From NCBI GenBank assembly GCA_963732905.1, contig CAVTBM010000008.1:434001-498000 (forward strand): a stretch of DNA of 64,000 nt, in the 5' to 3' direction. Shown one piece after another: positions 1 to 8,923 of this stretch. Position 1 is the stretch's first letter. Every line of letters begins with the position of its first letter. The notes beneath the pieces were generated by a model. It was not told the DNA's origin. It was given only the letters and a program-made list of their open reading frames with translations, and did no database searches. The translations under genes and the position numbers were made by a program. Origin of the DNA: DASQZK01 sp963732905. GTDB lineage: Bacteria; Bacteroidota; Bacteroidia; Bacteroidales; GCA-2748055.

Positions 1-676
1 TAAACTTGCTTTTTGCAACTGAATAAACCATTTCTGCAATATCCTGCACCTCGCCAACATGGTTCAGCAGGCGCAATCCTGCGGTCCGGTCACCATCATC
101 AGCATGCATAGGCGTACGGATTACACCCGATGCAATAGTATTAATCCTGATGTTCCATTTGCCGAATTCGGTGGCTAACTGCATTGTGAGCGATTGTATT
201 GCCGCCTTGGAGGCAATGGCTGCTGTTGCATGTGAGCTGCCAATCGCGTGGTTTACCATCGGTGTACTGATATTGATCACTACGCCATCATGCTGCTTCA
301 GCATCTGCGGAATGATTGCCTGTGTGGTAAAGAAAGTGCCCTTCAGGTTTGTGTCAAGAAACCTGTCGAGATAAGCTTCATCCACTTCCAGAAATGGCTT
401 CGTTTCAAAGATGCCTGCATTATTAACCAATACGTCCGCCGAACCAAATTTTTCAAGAGCGACTGCTAACAGTTGTTCACCGGTTTTTTTGTTGCTCACA
501 TTGCCGGCAACCATGGCGAGATTTGAACCGGCTCCCAGTTCCCGGTAAGCCTGTTCCAGCTTTTCGGCGGTATAGGAATTGATCACCACGTTGTCGCCCT
601 TGTCCAAAAAGTATCGGGCTATCCCTTTTCCAATGCCTGATGATGCCCCTGTAACAATGATTGTTTGCTTTTTCAT
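1..676 (-). CDS. SDR-family oxidoreductase (3' end cut by window), catalytic Tyr replaced
   Basis: Reading leftward from ATG at 676, 225 codons run off the left edge, so the C-terminus is missing. The N-terminus has the NAD(P)-binding glycine motif TGASSGIG (residues 9-16), and NNAG lies near residue 86. These are hallmarks of classical short-chain dehydrogenases, which oxidise or reduce alcohols and ketones in the cytoplasm. The active-site segment ends in the usual ASKAA with Lys157, but the residue four places before it is Ala153 rather than the catalytic Tyr. Ser137 may be the active-site Ser. The gene is otherwise intact, so this looks like a natural variant rather than decay. Substrate unknown. 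Confidence 0.9.
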   Translation of the reverse strand, partial: MKKQTIIVTGASSGIGKGIARYFLDKGDNVVINSYTAEKLEQAYRELGAGSNLAMVAGNVSNKKTGEQLLAVALEKFGSADVLVNNAGIFETKPFLEVDEAYLDRFLDTNLKGTFFTTQAIIPQMLKQHDGVVINISTPMVNHAIGSSHATAAIASKAAIQSLTMQLATEFGKWNIRINTIASGVIRTPMHADDGDRTAGLRLLNHVGEVQDIAEMVYSVAKSKF

Positions 677-1010
677 GATATTGTTTTTTTGTTGGCAGAA
701 TCTTTTCGTTTTTAAAATTGATTTTACACAACCTGAAACCATGAAGTATTGGCAATTTACCTGATTGTCCTCATTAATTATAGCTCGCCGATTTTGGAAA
801 TATTGTTTTTTAGAGTACGAAAAGAAATAATCGGACAGCTCACTAGTCAATATGGCTACTTTAGCTAAATGAACTCTTAAGAGTCCTTAATTTCATTATG
901 ATTGTTTTAATTAAACACGAAAACACTTTTGAAATAAAAAAGTTCGTACGTACTACCCCTATCTTCGAGGTAGCCTTAAATGCTTTATCATTTACACGGC
1001 TTGCAATTGA
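677..1010. other. Intergenic region, no gene seen
   Basis: AT-rich DNA between the SDR gene and a GH130 remnant. No open frame with family-like sequence and no clear promoter was recognised. It probably holds the SDR promoter, but no convincing -33/-7 pair is visible on the minus strand. Confidence 0.5.
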
Positions 1011-1300
1011 ACAACGGTTCTTCCAAATTTCCAAAGACTGAAGATTTTTATCACTTTAGGGTAATGACCTTTCACGGTAAGATTGCCCGGAATATCCTAT
1101 CCTGACAATCCTGAAAAGGAACCTGGAGATTATGCCCTACTCCTTTTTAGTTCCAAATGCCTGATAAAGAGAAGTCCCTCTAATATCGTATATTCTTGTG
1201 GTTCGATTTTACATAACAAAGTCTTAATCATGCTTTTTGCTGTGTCGGATTCTTCCTGTACTTATGCTTCAGTAAATTGAAAGAACTTCTTTAAGAGTTA
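1011..1300 (+). pseudogene. Decayed GH130 glycoside phosphorylase fragment
   Basis: The segment aligns by eye with the 3' half of the intact GH130 gene at 21923-23395. Bases 1011-1092 match about 22835-22912 (shared run tatcactttagggtaatg, with one base different in the intact copy). Bases 1100-1300 match about 23182-23390, including the coding for NPEKE, VYSCGS and TYASVN. About 270 bp between the blocks are deleted, the 5' half is absent, and the frame ends early. It is a relic of a second GH130 copy, from a duplication or an older locus. A short open frame at 1083-1280 survives, but it is not expected to work. Confidence 0.85.
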
Positions 1301-1392
1301 AAAAATTCAAAACCATCTCCCTTATATTATCTTCTGCAGGTAGCTTGGGATTCTGCATATTTCGGCATCCGGAAATTACCACGCACGGATAA

Positions 1393-1459
1393 TGTGTGAA
1401 TGATGTAACTTATTCACAAAGTTGTGTAACGGTATCTGCTGTGAGTACTCATATCTTTA
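1393..1459 (+). promoter_or_regulatory. Composite regulon promoter, copy 1
   Basis: TGTGTGAATGATGTAA begins at 1393, TTGTGTAA begins 29 nt later at 1422, and a -7-like TATCTTTA begins at 1452. The geometry is the same as in the other copies in this window. No convincing gene follows directly. The start site would be near 1466, just after an ATG-ATG pair at 1461. Confidence 0.75.
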
Positions 1460-2099
1460 CATGATGGAAAAATATTCGAAATATTCCAATGATTTGAACA
1501 AATACTATAATAAACAGAAAGTAATGAATACCCAACGATTCGACAGACTTCAAAGAATTAGCTTCATTGGTGTTTTGAGCTCCATTTTAGAGCTCTCCTT
1601 CATTTCCAATTCTGTGAAATCAAGATTTATCGATTATTCTGTGGGGTAAATTCTTCAGGTGTTGTAATAATGTATTGCTCCTCGTAACTGGAATTATGCT
1701 GCTCATCCGGTTAATATTCAACCGAACAATTATCAAAATAATTTTAGTCCTAAGCCATTGATTAACTTATGTTAATTCAAAACAGACAACTGTCCGAATT
1801 TCAGGAATATGCTCCTGGGTTAACAATAATAAACTCTGAAATAAATTCCAACTACTAATATTTACCGATCTGAGTTACTCCAAATCGGGTCAGCAACAGA
1901 CATGTTCAGTATGGTCGAACATAATCTGATGGGTTCGGGAAAGTGACCTGACGGAAAGTTCGATGATCCAACTGCGGATATCCTTTGGGTATATTTTTTA
2001 AATGAAAATGGCAAAAGTGTGAATAATATAAGTTGTTGTATCAATAAAGGATTTTATCATCCCGATACTTTATAAAACGTTAACAAATAGAACCATTAT
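1460..2099. other. Region behind orphan promoter, no recognised gene
   Basis: A possible frame of 62 codons runs from ATG 1461 to 1649, but it resembles no family and its composition looks like noncoding DNA. A short inverted pair GAGCTC...GAGCTC lies near 1578-1596. The stretch may be a decayed gene, a small RNA or a long leader for the cupin gene at 2100. Confidence 0.4.
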
Positions 2100-2480
2100 A
2101 TGTACAAGCTGTCCAAAAGTTCCGGAAGTAAAGATTCGATTTTTCAGGTTGAAACGATTCAACACATGAGTAATGAATTAATCAGCCTTAATACCTATGT
2201 AAAATCCAGGGGCGATTCTGATTATAAAGCTGAGATAACCGGTGCAATTATTATTGAAAAGATCTCTCCCTTTGACACATTTATCCAGGTTATTGAGGGA
2301 ATGGCTGAAGTGGTAACCGATGAAAGATCTAATTTACTTGAGGCAGGAAATTCCCTGATTATCCCGGCGAATACTTTTTACAAAGAAAAAGGAAATGAAA
2401 TTTTCAAAATGACTTTAATGAGAATCAAGACCGAATACAAATTGGATGAAAAAATATTTTCCAGTGATTCAGCGGGCTAA
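2100..2480 (+). CDS. Small cupin-domain protein
   Basis: 126 residues, starting at ATG 2100. The middle part has the cupin pattern: a turn with a Gly (IQVIEGMAEV, about residues 61-70), then LEAGNSLIIPANTFYKEKG (about 81-99), typical of the second cupin motif. The usual metal-binding His residues are not evident in that second motif (PANTFYK instead of PxxxxH), so metal binding is doubtful. Cupins of this kind are usually small cytoplasmic sensors or enzymes. No signal peptide. The gene stands alone between the orphan promoter region and YtxH. Function unknown. Confidence 0.75.
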   Translation: MYKLSKSSGSKDSIFQVETIQHMSNELISLNTYVKSRGDSDYKAEITGAIIIEKISPFDTFIQVIEGMAEVVTDERSNLLEAGNSLIIPANTFYKEKGNEIFKMTLMRIKTEYKLDEKIFSSDSAG

Positions 2481-2527
2481 TACATGACCTTTAGGCAGTT
2501 ACATTCATCTATGTTCTTTATAGACGA

Positions 2528-2594
2528 TGTGTGAATGATGTAACTTATTGCCATTGTTGTGTAATACATTCTAAATTAAAGGGCCGTACCTTTC
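2528..2594 (+). promoter_or_regulatory. Composite regulon promoter, copy 2 (YtxH gene)
   Basis: TGTGTGAATGATGTAA at 2528, TTGTGTAA at 2557 (+29) and TACCTTTC at 2587 (+59). The -7-like element places the start site near 2600, giving a leader of about 50 nt before the YtxH gene at 2651. Confidence 0.85.
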
Positions 2595-2650
2595 TCCTCT
2601 GCAATTTATACACTTCACAAATATTTGATAAACATTAAAAAATCAATACT

Positions 2651-2929
2651 ATGAGCTCAGGTAAAGTACTATTAGGATTATTGGCCGGTGTAGCTGCCGG
2701 TGCAGTATTAGGCGTTTTGTTTGCCCCGGAAAAAGGTTCAGATATCCGGAAAAAAATATCCAAAAAGCGTGAAGATTATATAAAGACATTAAAAGAACAA
2801 TCTAAGGAATTTCTTGATGGTCTCTCGAAAAAATTTAACCAGGTGAAAGAAGATATAGCCGACGCTGCAGAGGAGATTAAGACCAAATCGCAAGAAGTCA
2901 AAAAAGACGTTAAGAAAGCCACGGGCTGA
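2651..2929 (+). CDS. YtxH-domain membrane-associated stress protein
   Basis: 92 residues. It starts with a glycine/alanine-rich membrane segment (residues 6-27) containing GLLAGVAAGAVLGVLFAPEKG, the YtxH signature. A long charged amphipathic helix follows, rich in Lys and Glu, likely a coiled coil (about 30-90). YtxH proteins are small membrane-anchored proteins linked to general stress; no biochemical activity is known. The gene lies directly behind a copy of the recurring composite promoter, which suggests stress-type control. Confidence 0.9.
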   Translation: MSSGKVLLGLLAGVAAGAVLGVLFAPEKGSDIRKKISKKREDYIKTLKEQSKEFLDGLSKKFNQVKEDIADAAEEIKTKSQEVKKDVKKATG

Positions 2930-3284
2930 AATGTATTTCTTAAAGTATGCTCCAACCATGAAAAATGGAAATATGGAAACCGAATAGCTGAAAAACAAAC
3001 AAATCTATCGTGAGAACGGAAGGCCACCCAATGGACTGTTGTATTCTTTTAGTCTGCCCGTTCCGGTTAATAAGATGAAAAGTAATTCTATCTGGCTAAA
3101 AGGAGGAATAAAGACAATGCAAAAATGATTGAATTACTGCCGGGACGAGCTGTTGAATACAGCAAATCAAGTTGTGAATTGGCGTTTAAAACCTTGGTGC
3201 TAAGCATCCTGACGCAATAAAATCAATTGGTCAGTTTATTCTTCAGCATATTTAATGTAAAAAAGAAACGACTTCAAATAAGCA
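2930..3284. other. Intergenic region, no gene seen
   Basis: 355 bp between YtxH and the AI-2E-type permease. A frame of about 31 codons from ATG 3124 is open but resembles nothing. No terminator or clear promoter was recognised. Confidence 0.5.
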
Positions 3285-4397
3285 ATGATACCCCATGAAC
3301 TAAAATTACCGCTTTATGCCAGGGTAATTGTTTTTCTGATTGGCATATTTGCGCTGCTCACGATGCTTTACATCGCACAGAGCATCGTTGTTCCATTACT
3401 ATTTGCGATCATTTTTGCAATAGTTCTTCATCCGGTAGTAAACTTTTTTGTAAGATTAAGAATTAACAGGGTGGTGGCTATTATAATCGCGCTAACCCTT
3501 GCCTTGCTGGTATTTGGTGTCTTAGGTGCTTTTTTGTTTTCAAAAGCAATCGGATTTAGTGATTCTTTGCCAAAACTGATCGATAAATTTACCGAAATCT
3601 TCAATCAGGCTGTAGCCTGGGCAGCCGGTTATTTTGATATAAGTCCGCGAAAAATTGATGCATGGATCCTTAAAACAAAAACCGGAATCATCAATACCGA
3701 GGGAGCTGAGATTGGGCAAACAATTGCTTCCGTGGGAAGTGGGGTAATGTTACTATTCTTAATACCTGTTTATATTTTCATGATATTATTTTACCAACCC
3801 CTCCTACTTGAGTTTTTCCGCAGGCTCTTTGGCAAAAGTAATCGTAGTGAGGTAAGTGAAGTAATCACCCAAATAAAATCGATCATTCAAAGTTACCTCA
3901 TCGGGCTGATAATGGAAGCTGCAATAATTGCTACGCTCTATTCTGTTGGGCTTTTAATTTTGGGAATAAAATATGCCTTCATACTAGGGGTCATAGGCGC
4001 ATTTCTCAATCTTATACCTTATCTGGGCGCCATAATTGCAGCATCATTGCCAATGATGATCGCATTAGAGACAAAAGTTTCACCCTGGTTTTCCTTGCTG
4101 GTACTTGCCCTTTACGTATTTATCCAATTCATTGATAATAATTACATTCTTCCAAAATTGGTTGCGTCAAAAGTGAAAATCAATGCGCTTGTCAGCATTA
4201 TCGTAGTAATTGGATTTGCAGCTTTGTGGGGTATTCCTGGTATGGTTTTATCTATTCCGCTTACAGCCATTGTTAAACTCGTCTTCGACCATATCGAACC
4301 CTTAAAACCATGGGGATTTTTATTAGGTGATGTCATGCCCCCTTCATTCAAAATTAAAACAATTCGCATGAGGCGGATAAAAAATAAGCCCGCATGA
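3285..4397 (+). CDS. AI-2E family transporter (PerM-type membrane protein)
   Basis: 370 residues, the usual length of the family. Two N-terminal membrane helices (about 12-60) are followed by a third, an extramembrane stretch (about 95-140), and then a cluster of C-terminal helices. The conserved GAFLNLIPYLGAIIAA stretch (about 239-254) and the IDNNYILPKL motif (about 284-293) mark the AI-2E/PerM family. Members export small molecules (autoinducer-2, or ions in some cases); the substrate here cannot be inferred. It sits among stress-type genes (YtxH, CsbD-like) but has no recognised composite promoter of its own. Confidence 0.93.
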   Translation: MIPHELKLPLYARVIVFLIGIFALLTMLYIAQSIVVPLLFAIIFAIVLHPVVNFFVRLRINRVVAIIIALTLALLVFGVLGAFLFSKAIGFSDSLPKLIDKFTEIFNQAVAWAAGYFDISPRKIDAWILKTKTGIINTEGAEIGQTIASVGSGVMLLFLIPVYIFMILFYQPLLLEFFRRLFGKSNRSEVSEVITQIKSIIQSYLIGLIMEAAIIATLYSVGLLILGIKYAFILGVIGAFLNLIPYLGAIIAASLPMMIALETKVSPWFSLLVLALYVFIQFIDNNYILPKLVASKVKINALVSIIVVIGFAALWGIPGMVLSIPLTAIVKLVFDHIEPLKPWGFLLGDVMPPSFKIKTIRMRRIKNKPA

Positions 4398-4621
4398 TTG
4401 AATTCAATAATCCTCAATTATTTATGCGACGTTTTGATTTCCAGGCTGTATGACAGTTCTAAAAAATAGAAGGAATTGCTTTATTCTTAAATGATCGCTT
4501 AAATTTTAATTGTACATAAATTGGAAAACATGACGGAAATTACAGGAAAATGAAGGGTATTGCTAAATGCCCCCATAACAAGTCGTTACAGAATTATTTA
4601 AGTTACTAATACATAATACTT

Positions 4622-4807
4622 ATGAGACAAAGATTTTCACAGGAATACCTGCACGAGCTTAAAACAAAGTTAAAAATGAAATATCCTCAGTTGACAGAGG
4701 CTGATTTGCAGTACAGTGAAGGTATGGATGAAAAAATGTTAAGGATGGTAGAATATAAACTTGGAAAGACCAAGCAGGAGATGCAGATAATAATTTCAGA
4801 ATTATAA
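4622..4807 (+). CDS. CsbD-like general stress protein
   Basis: 61 residues. The core KLKMKYPQLTEADLQYSEG followed by KLGKTKQEM matches the CsbD-like pattern seen in Bacteroidota, where a short helical protein carries KxKxKYxxLTxxDLxYxEG and a KLGKTKEE repeat. CsbD proteins accumulate under stress; no enzymatic role is known. The gene stands alone 46 bp before the SPFH gene, in the same direction, and might be co-transcribed with it. Confidence 0.8.
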   Translation: MRQRFSQEYLHELKTKLKMKYPQLTEADLQYSEGMDEKMLRMVEYKLGKTKQEMQIIISEL

Positions 4808-4853
4808 GCTGTTGCTGCTCTAATAATATTTACATAAAAGAAAGAAAATTGAA

Positions 4854-5726
4854 ATGAACTATTTGTATTTAATAATTCCGGTAGTATTCCTGTTTTTAGT
4901 TGGGATCAGAATAGTCAGGCCAACCCAGCGGGGCCTGATTGAAAGATTGGGTAAGTACCACAATTTTGCAAATCCCGGATTTCACTGGATTATTCCGATC
5001 ATCGACCGCCTCTTTTTGGTTAATATAACCGAACAGATGGTAGATGCCGAGCCCCAGGAAATAATAACGAACGATAATCTGAATGCCAGCGTTGACGCCC
5101 AGGTCTACTTCAGGGTGAAATCTGATGAGGAAAGCGTTAAGGAGTCAATCTACAATGTTAATAATTACACCTGGCAGATTGTAAATCTTGCGCGCACCAC
5201 ATTGCGTAATATTATCGGTACACTTACGCTTAAATCGGCCAACAGTGAACGTGGTAAAATTAATGATGCCCTCTATAAAACATTGCACGATGAAACTAAA
5301 AGCTGGGGTATAGATATAGTGCGTACAGAATTGAAAGAAATAGACCCTCCAAAAGATGTTCAGGAAACCATGAACAAGGTGGTAAAAGCTGAAAACGAGA
5401 AAATAGCGGCCATTGATTCAGCCACTGCAGCTGAAACAGTTGCCGATGGTATAAAACGTGCTAAAATAAAAGAAGCTGAAGGCTTTAAGCAATCAAAAAT
5501 ACTACATGCCCAGGGGGAAGCTGAGGCAATCAAATTAGTAAACGAGGCTGCGGATAAGTATTTTGTAGGCAACGCTCAGATGTTGCGAAAACTGGAGGCG
5601 TTGGAAGCATCCTTAGGCAACAATGCAAAAATTGTAATTCCAACCGGATCCGAATTGGTAAATATTATTGGGGATATGGCAGGAATAGTACCATTAGTTA
5701 AAAAAGGATCAGAAATTAAAAAATAA
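4854..5726 (+). CDS. SPFH/band-7 membrane protein (stomatin/paraslipin-like)
   Basis: 290 residues. One N-terminal membrane helix (about 2-20) precedes RPTQRGLIERLGKYHNFANPG (about 24-44), the typical start of an SPFH domain that runs to about residue 190. A long Ala/Glu-rich coiled coil follows (AAIDSATAAETVADGIKRAK and AEGEAEAIKL-like repeats, about 185-230). SPFH proteins form oligomeric rings on the inner membrane and help organise membrane proteins and proteases. The usual partner NfeD is not next to it here. The next gene, a PIG-L deacetylase, starts 62 bp downstream. Confidence 0.93.
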   Translation: MNYLYLIIPVVFLFLVGIRIVRPTQRGLIERLGKYHNFANPGFHWIIPIIDRLFLVNITEQMVDAEPQEIITNDNLNASVDAQVYFRVKSDEESVKESIYNVNNYTWQIVNLARTTLRNIIGTLTLKSANSERGKINDALYKTLHDETKSWGIDIVRTELKEIDPPKDVQETMNKVVKAENEKIAAIDSATAAETVADGIKRAKIKEAEGFKQSKILHAQGEAEAIKLVNEAADKYFVGNAQMLRKLEALEASLGNNAKIVIPTGSELVNIIGDMAGIVPLVKKGSEIKK

Positions 5727-5788
5727 ATACAATGAACCAGGTTGCATTGAAATTTTACAATGCCTCGAAGGGATCATGAGCCAATAAT

Positions 5789-6424
5789 ATGATAGCAAAA
5801 ATAAATAAAACTGCTGCCATAATAGTGGCCCACCCCGATGACGAAACCCTGTGGGCAGGAGGAACAATATTAAGCCATCCGGACTGGGGGTGGTTTATTG
5901 TTTCATTGTGCCGTGGCAAGGATCCTGATCGCGCCCCAAAATTTTTCAATGCTTTAAAAGCTTTAAAGGCAAAAGGTATCATGGGTGACCTTGATGACGG
6001 ACCTGAACAGAAACCGTTGAAAGGAATAGTAGTTGAGACTGCTATTCTTGATTTGTTGCCTGTAAAACATTTTGATTTGATAATCTCTCATAATCCAACC
6101 GGAGAATACACAAGACATCTCCGGCATGAAGAAGTAGGTGAAGCAGTAATTAATCTGTGGCATTCCAATCATATAACTGCGAACCAATATTGGGCGTTTG
6201 CTTATGAGGATGGTACCAAGAAATATTTACCAAGACCTGTTGAAAAAGCAACCATTTACACTGCACTTACAAAACGAATGTGGGAAAGAAAATATAAAAT
6301 TATTACGGAATTATATGGTTTTGAAAGGCATAGCTGGGAAGCAAAAACAACACCTCAAGCAGAAGCGTTTTGGCGATTTATTGAGCCCGGAGATGCGTTG
6401 AAATGGCTTGAAAGTATGAAGTAA
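5789..6424 (+). CDS. PIG-L family (LmbE-like) N-deacetylase
   Basis: 211 residues, soluble. The zinc-binding motif AHPDDE is at residues 14-19 (His15, Asp17, Asp18), and the second His region is TRHLRHEEV (His110, His113). These are the hallmarks of PIG-L deacetylases, which remove acetyl groups from GlcNAc-containing substrates, as in bacillithiol, mycothiol and GPI synthesis. The next genes are a GT4 glycosyltransferase and a GH100-like glycosidase in the same direction, so a glycoside built by the GT4 is a plausible substrate. A bacillithiol role (BshB) is possible, but no BshA or BshC was recognised nearby. Confidence 0.9.
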   Translation: MIAKINKTAAIIVAHPDDETLWAGGTILSHPDWGWFIVSLCRGKDPDRAPKFFNALKALKAKGIMGDLDDGPEQKPLKGIVVETAILDLLPVKHFDLIISHNPTGEYTRHLRHEEVGEAVINLWHSNHITANQYWAFAYEDGTKKYLPRPVEKATIYTALTKRMWERKYKIITELYGFERHSWEAKTTPQAEAFWRFIEPGDALKWLESMK

Positions 6425-6530
6425 GGAAGGGCAGTTGTTTGCATCGCTGCAATTACAACCACGCATACTTCATACTACCACTAAAACACGATAACAGATC
6501 GATATTTTACAAATTAAAATCACCAAAATC

Positions 6531-7673
6531 ATGAAAGTACTGGTACTGTATGATTATCCTCCTTCTCCAGGTGGTCTTGCCACCCAGGGCGACCTTCTGT
6601 TCAAGGGGCTTGTCGAAATGGGCGTTGATGCCCATGCTGTTCATTTTGAATCGGCACAGGAGAAAGAATGGTACTATCGCTGGTTTGAACCGGATGTGGT
6701 TCTTGGTGTGGGTTATTGGGGCCATACACCACAAATCGTACTTCACCCTCAACGATATGGCGTACTGCCGGTACCCTGGCTGGTTGCCGATGGTTATATT
6801 GCAAACTACCAGGAGGTATTGAATGCTCTTCCGCTTATCCTGGTAACCTCCAACTGGGTAAAAGAGATGTATATCCGGGATGGTATTAATGGCGAGAAAA
6901 TTGAAGTGTTGCCGGTAGGCTGTAATACAGATGCCTTTGTCCCCTTTGACAGAAACGATCCGAAAATCCTGGCTGTGCGCGAAGCCCTGGGTATTTCACC
7001 CGAGCAGATCATGATACTCACAGTTGGTGGCGATGCTGCATCAAAAGGAGCCCAGGAGGTAATGCAGGCACTGGCCATCATTGATACGAAAGCACCCGAC
7101 TGGAAATACGTGTGTAAAGTATGGCCACAACCCCGGACAAAGCTTCAAAATCTTGCCGATTTGGAAATGGCGACGCACCTGGGTATCGAAAAAAACGTAA
7201 CCTACGCAACCAATACCATTTCACGGAATTTTATGCCGTACCTAATTGCAGCATGTGATATTTATGCAGCTCCATCCCGGCTCGAAGGATTCGGAATGCC
7301 CCAGGTAGAAGCGGGAGCCTCAGAAAAACCGGTTATTGGCATTAAAGCCATGGGAATGCTCGACACGCTCGTGCATGGTGAAACTGCATTCCTGGCAAAG
7401 GTAGCACGTAAAATTGCCGTGAAAGAAGTGACACTTGGTGATGAATCGGGTTTCGAAGATAACCACATAGTAAGATTTAAGCTGCCCAGAACGGTAGATT
7501 ACCGGGCAGATGTCCATGATATTGCCAAATATTTGATGCTTTTGATGACGGATAAAGCATTGCGTGAAAAAATGGGAAAAGCCGGACGAAAAAGGGTTGT
7601 ATCAAATTTCGACTACCGGGTAGTTGCCAAACGATTTGTACAAATTTTAAAAGATAAATTAGATATCTGTTGA
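6531..7673 (+). CDS. Family 4 glycosyltransferase
   Basis: 380 residues, two Rossmann-like halves (GT-B fold). The N-terminal YDYPPSPGGLATQGDL segment is the acceptor-side glycine-rich loop. The donor half begins near LTVGGDAASKGAQEV (about 163-177). The retaining-enzyme EX7E motif is EGFGMPQVE, with Glu252 and Glu260. GT4 enzymes move a sugar from a nucleotide donor with retention of configuration. Donor and acceptor cannot be told. It lies between the PIG-L deacetylase and the GH100-like gene with gaps of 106 and 68 bp, so the three may form one unit. Confidence 0.9.
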   Translation: MKVLVLYDYPPSPGGLATQGDLLFKGLVEMGVDAHAVHFESAQEKEWYYRWFEPDVVLGVGYWGHTPQIVLHPQRYGVLPVPWLVADGYIANYQEVLNALPLILVTSNWVKEMYIRDGINGEKIEVLPVGCNTDAFVPFDRNDPKILAVREALGISPEQIMILTVGGDAASKGAQEVMQALAIIDTKAPDWKYVCKVWPQPRTKLQNLADLEMATHLGIEKNVTYATNTISRNFMPYLIAACDIYAAPSRLEGFGMPQVEAGASEKPVIGIKAMGMLDTLVHGETAFLAKVARKIAVKEVTLGDESGFEDNHIVRFKLPRTVDYRADVHDIAKYLMLLMTDKALREKMGKAGRKRVVSNFDYRVVAKRFVQILKDKLDIC

Positions 7674-7741
7674 TAGCACTTAAGAAGTGATAAAAAAAAA
7701 GTAATCACACATTATACATAATCAAGGATAAAAAATACAAT

Positions 7742-8923
7742 ATGCAAACTACCGACCGGTTAGAAATTGAAAAAGCAAAAAAATCTGCCCTTGAAGTGCT
7801 GCGTCATAATGCCCACGGACCCTATCATGGACTTCCGCGCACAGCCGGATGGGGATATCCGGAGCCCTATACCAGGGACCTGATGTTTTCAATTTTTGGC
7901 ATTGCCGTTACGGAAGATCCCATTTTAATGGAAAGTATTAAAAAAGTACTGACAACATTAGCGAAAAACCAGACAGCACGGGGACACATCCCTTCCTTGG
8001 TGCACGATAAGGACGACCGTGGATCAAGTGATTCTACACCATTGTTTTTACTGGCAACAGGCATTTATAGAAAAGTATCAGGTGAAATGGATTTTTTGAA
8101 AGATGCTGTTGAAAAGGCACTGATCTGGATGGAGTTTCAAAGTCCATCCGACCGCTACCTGGTGGCCCAGCAGCCCACGAGCGACTGGCGCGACGAACAG
8201 TGGGTGATCGGCTATGGTTTGTTTGTGAACACCCTTGTATACTCTTACCTCAGGCTTCTTGGACATTATGAAAGAGCAGAAAGTGTACGCCATGCGATGA
8301 GCCGGTTTACCATTACCGGAGGAACAATGCACCGGCATGTTCACGAAGGTCTGGTGGTTAAACACAAACCTTACTATGCTTTATGGTCTTACAAAATACT
8401 TAGCAGTGAACGTTTCGATCTGCTGGGAAACAGCCTTGCTATTCTTTCAGGATTAGCCTCGCCTTCACGGGCGGAGGAAATGATCTCCTGGATCGAGGAG
8501 GAGTGTTCGGAGATGCGAAAAAGAGGCGAACTTGCCATGGACCTTCCGCCTAATTTCTTTCCTTTTATTAAACCGGAAGATCCCGACTGGCATACACGAT
8601 ATTCATCCTTTAACAATCCGGGAGAATATCATAACGGGGGAATATGGCCATTTATATGTGGATTATATATTGCAGCGTTAATTGCTGCCAAAAGGTACAC
8701 ACTCGCCAGTGAAAAGCTTATGGAGCTTACCCGGTGTATTAAAATTTCTAAAACCGGAACCGTCGATTTTGGATTTAATGAATGGATAAAAGCCCAGGAC
8801 GGAAAGCCCATGGGGCAGGACTGGCAAACCTGGAGCGCCGCGTTGTACTTGTATGCCGCAAAATGTGTAGAAGAAAAAAGGACACCTTTTTTTAATCAGA
8901 TACGAGATATTTCATTGATATAA
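7742..8923 (+). CDS. GH100-like six-hairpin glycosidase (neutral-invertase-like)
   Basis: 393 residues with no signal peptide, so it is cytoplasmic. The sequence has the repeated Trp-rich helical pattern of (alpha/alpha)6 glycosidases: PYTRDLMFSIFG (about 40-51), GHIPSLVHDKDDRGSSDSTP (about 81-100), TSDWRDEQW (about 145-153), and GGIWPFICGLYIAAL (about 299-313). The order resembles GH100 alkaline/neutral invertases and related GH63/GH37 proteins; Asp in SDSTP is a candidate general acid. GH100 enzymes hydrolyse sucrose, but the substrate of this divergent member is not fixed by sequence. Its neighbour GT4 gene suggests it trims or recycles a glucoside. Confidence 0.75.
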   Translation: MQTTDRLEIEKAKKSALEVLRHNAHGPYHGLPRTAGWGYPEPYTRDLMFSIFGIAVTEDPILMESIKKVLTTLAKNQTARGHIPSLVHDKDDRGSSDSTPLFLLATGIYRKVSGEMDFLKDAVEKALIWMEFQSPSDRYLVAQQPTSDWRDEQWVIGYGLFVNTLVYSYLRLLGHYERAESVRHAMSRFTITGGTMHRHVHEGLVVKHKPYYALWSYKILSSERFDLLGNSLAILSGLASPSRAEEMISWIEEECSEMRKRGELAMDLPPNFFPFIKPEDPDWHTRYSSFNNPGEYHNGGIWPFICGLYIAALIAAKRYTLASEKLMELTRCIKISKTGTVDFGFNEWIKAQDGKPMGQDWQTWSAALYLYAAKCVEEKRTPFFNQIRDISLI

